NCBI GenBank assembly: GCA_964404035.1
Contig: CAYOIT010000020.1
Location: 1-43,225 of the forward strand
Origin: CAMBRF01 sp964404035
GTDB taxonomy: Bacteria; Verrucomicrobiota; Kiritimatiellia; CAIKKV01; CAITUY01
Reading direction: 5' to 3'
DNA: 43,225 nt
Part shown: one piece after another, positions 43,107 through 43,225 of the stretch
How the letters are laid out: each line of letters opens with the position of its first letter
How positions within the stretch are numbered: the stretch's first letter is position 1
Program-made: the position numbers and the translations under genes
The notes under the pieces: model-generated
Seen by the model: only the letters and a program-made list of their open reading frames with translations
What the model was told of the DNA's origin: nothing
Database searches by the model: none

Positions 43107-43225
43107 ATGAGGCAATGGATCAAGGTGGGGTGTGCCGAAATCGAACTGCAGCCCCGTGCCAGGCAGGTGCTGGGCCTGGGCCGCGTCCGAGCGTTTGAAC
43201 GGAGCACCGTCGCGAATCAAAAGGG
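43107..43225 (+). CDS. Hypothetical protein, 5' end only
   Basis: An ATG at 43107 behind GGAAAGGAC opens a frame without stops to the window end (about 40 residues, starting MRQWIKVGCAEIELQPRA). It follows the multidomain sulfatase by 42 bases in the same direction, so it would be the next gene of that unit. No signal peptide or family is recognisable in the part seen; with so short a stretch it could also be a chance frame. Confidence 0.4.
   Translation, partial: MRQWIKVGCAEIELQPRARQVLGLGRVRAFERSTVANQK

Overview
This GC-rich window with long signal-peptide-bearing proteins and six sulfatases most resembles a member of the PVC group (Kiritimatiellota, Lentisphaerota or Verrucomicrobiota). 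That placement is inferred from gene content only: six sulfatases, multidomain secreted proteins with PA14 and Ig-like modules, and a C-terminal domain style common in these phyla. No rRNA or tRNA gene was found. A run of 100 N (39467-39566) marks a scaffold gap, so the sequence is probably a draft or metagenome assembly.

Left part (1-3300): an accessory stretch with the end of a HicA-type toxin overlapping a HicB antitoxin, a small putative lipoprotein, a HigB/HigA toxin-antitoxin pair with a visible promoter, and a minus-strand (alpha/alpha)6-barrel glycosidase. Housekeeping part (3449-10600): a standalone IMP cyclohydrolase domain is followed almost without gaps by queD-queE-queC, which make the preQ0 precursor of queuosine. 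After it come a NarL-type response regulator, a tandem nucleoside diphosphate kinase-like protein overlapping a class I aminotransferase, GrpE, and a YaiI-family protein.

Middle part (10600-18220): two related FAD-dependent oxidoreductases flank an MFS transporter. The spaces around them are unusually rich in inverted repeats and gene debris: a broken GH2/beta-mannosidase-like sugar-binding domain, a 5'-truncated uroporphyrinogen decarboxylase-like fragment next to a 5'-truncated AraC-type regulator, and an AAA+/DUF4143 ATPase.

Right part (18409-43064): the standout locus. Seven genes form a tightly spaced 17.6-kb operon. Two giant exported proteins (1459 and 1848 aa) each combine a glycosidase-like TIM barrel, a Rossmann-like domain and beta-propeller sequence. 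They are followed by five sulfatases, of which the first three carry export signals and the last two do not. Next to the operon is an 1124-aa secreted protein with a gingipain-like N-terminus and Ig-like repeats. Beyond the gap lies an 1161-aa sulfatase with PA14, Ig-like and calcium-loop segments. These last two proteins share a C-terminal module of about 245 residues (opening VVDWGG) that I do not recognise. An 18-nt motif occurs about 75 nt upstream of both the operon and the 1124-aa gene, so they may be co-regulated. The most economical reading is a sulfated-polysaccharide utilisation locus in which desulfation starts outside the cytoplasm and finishes inside it. The substrate cannot be read from the sequence.
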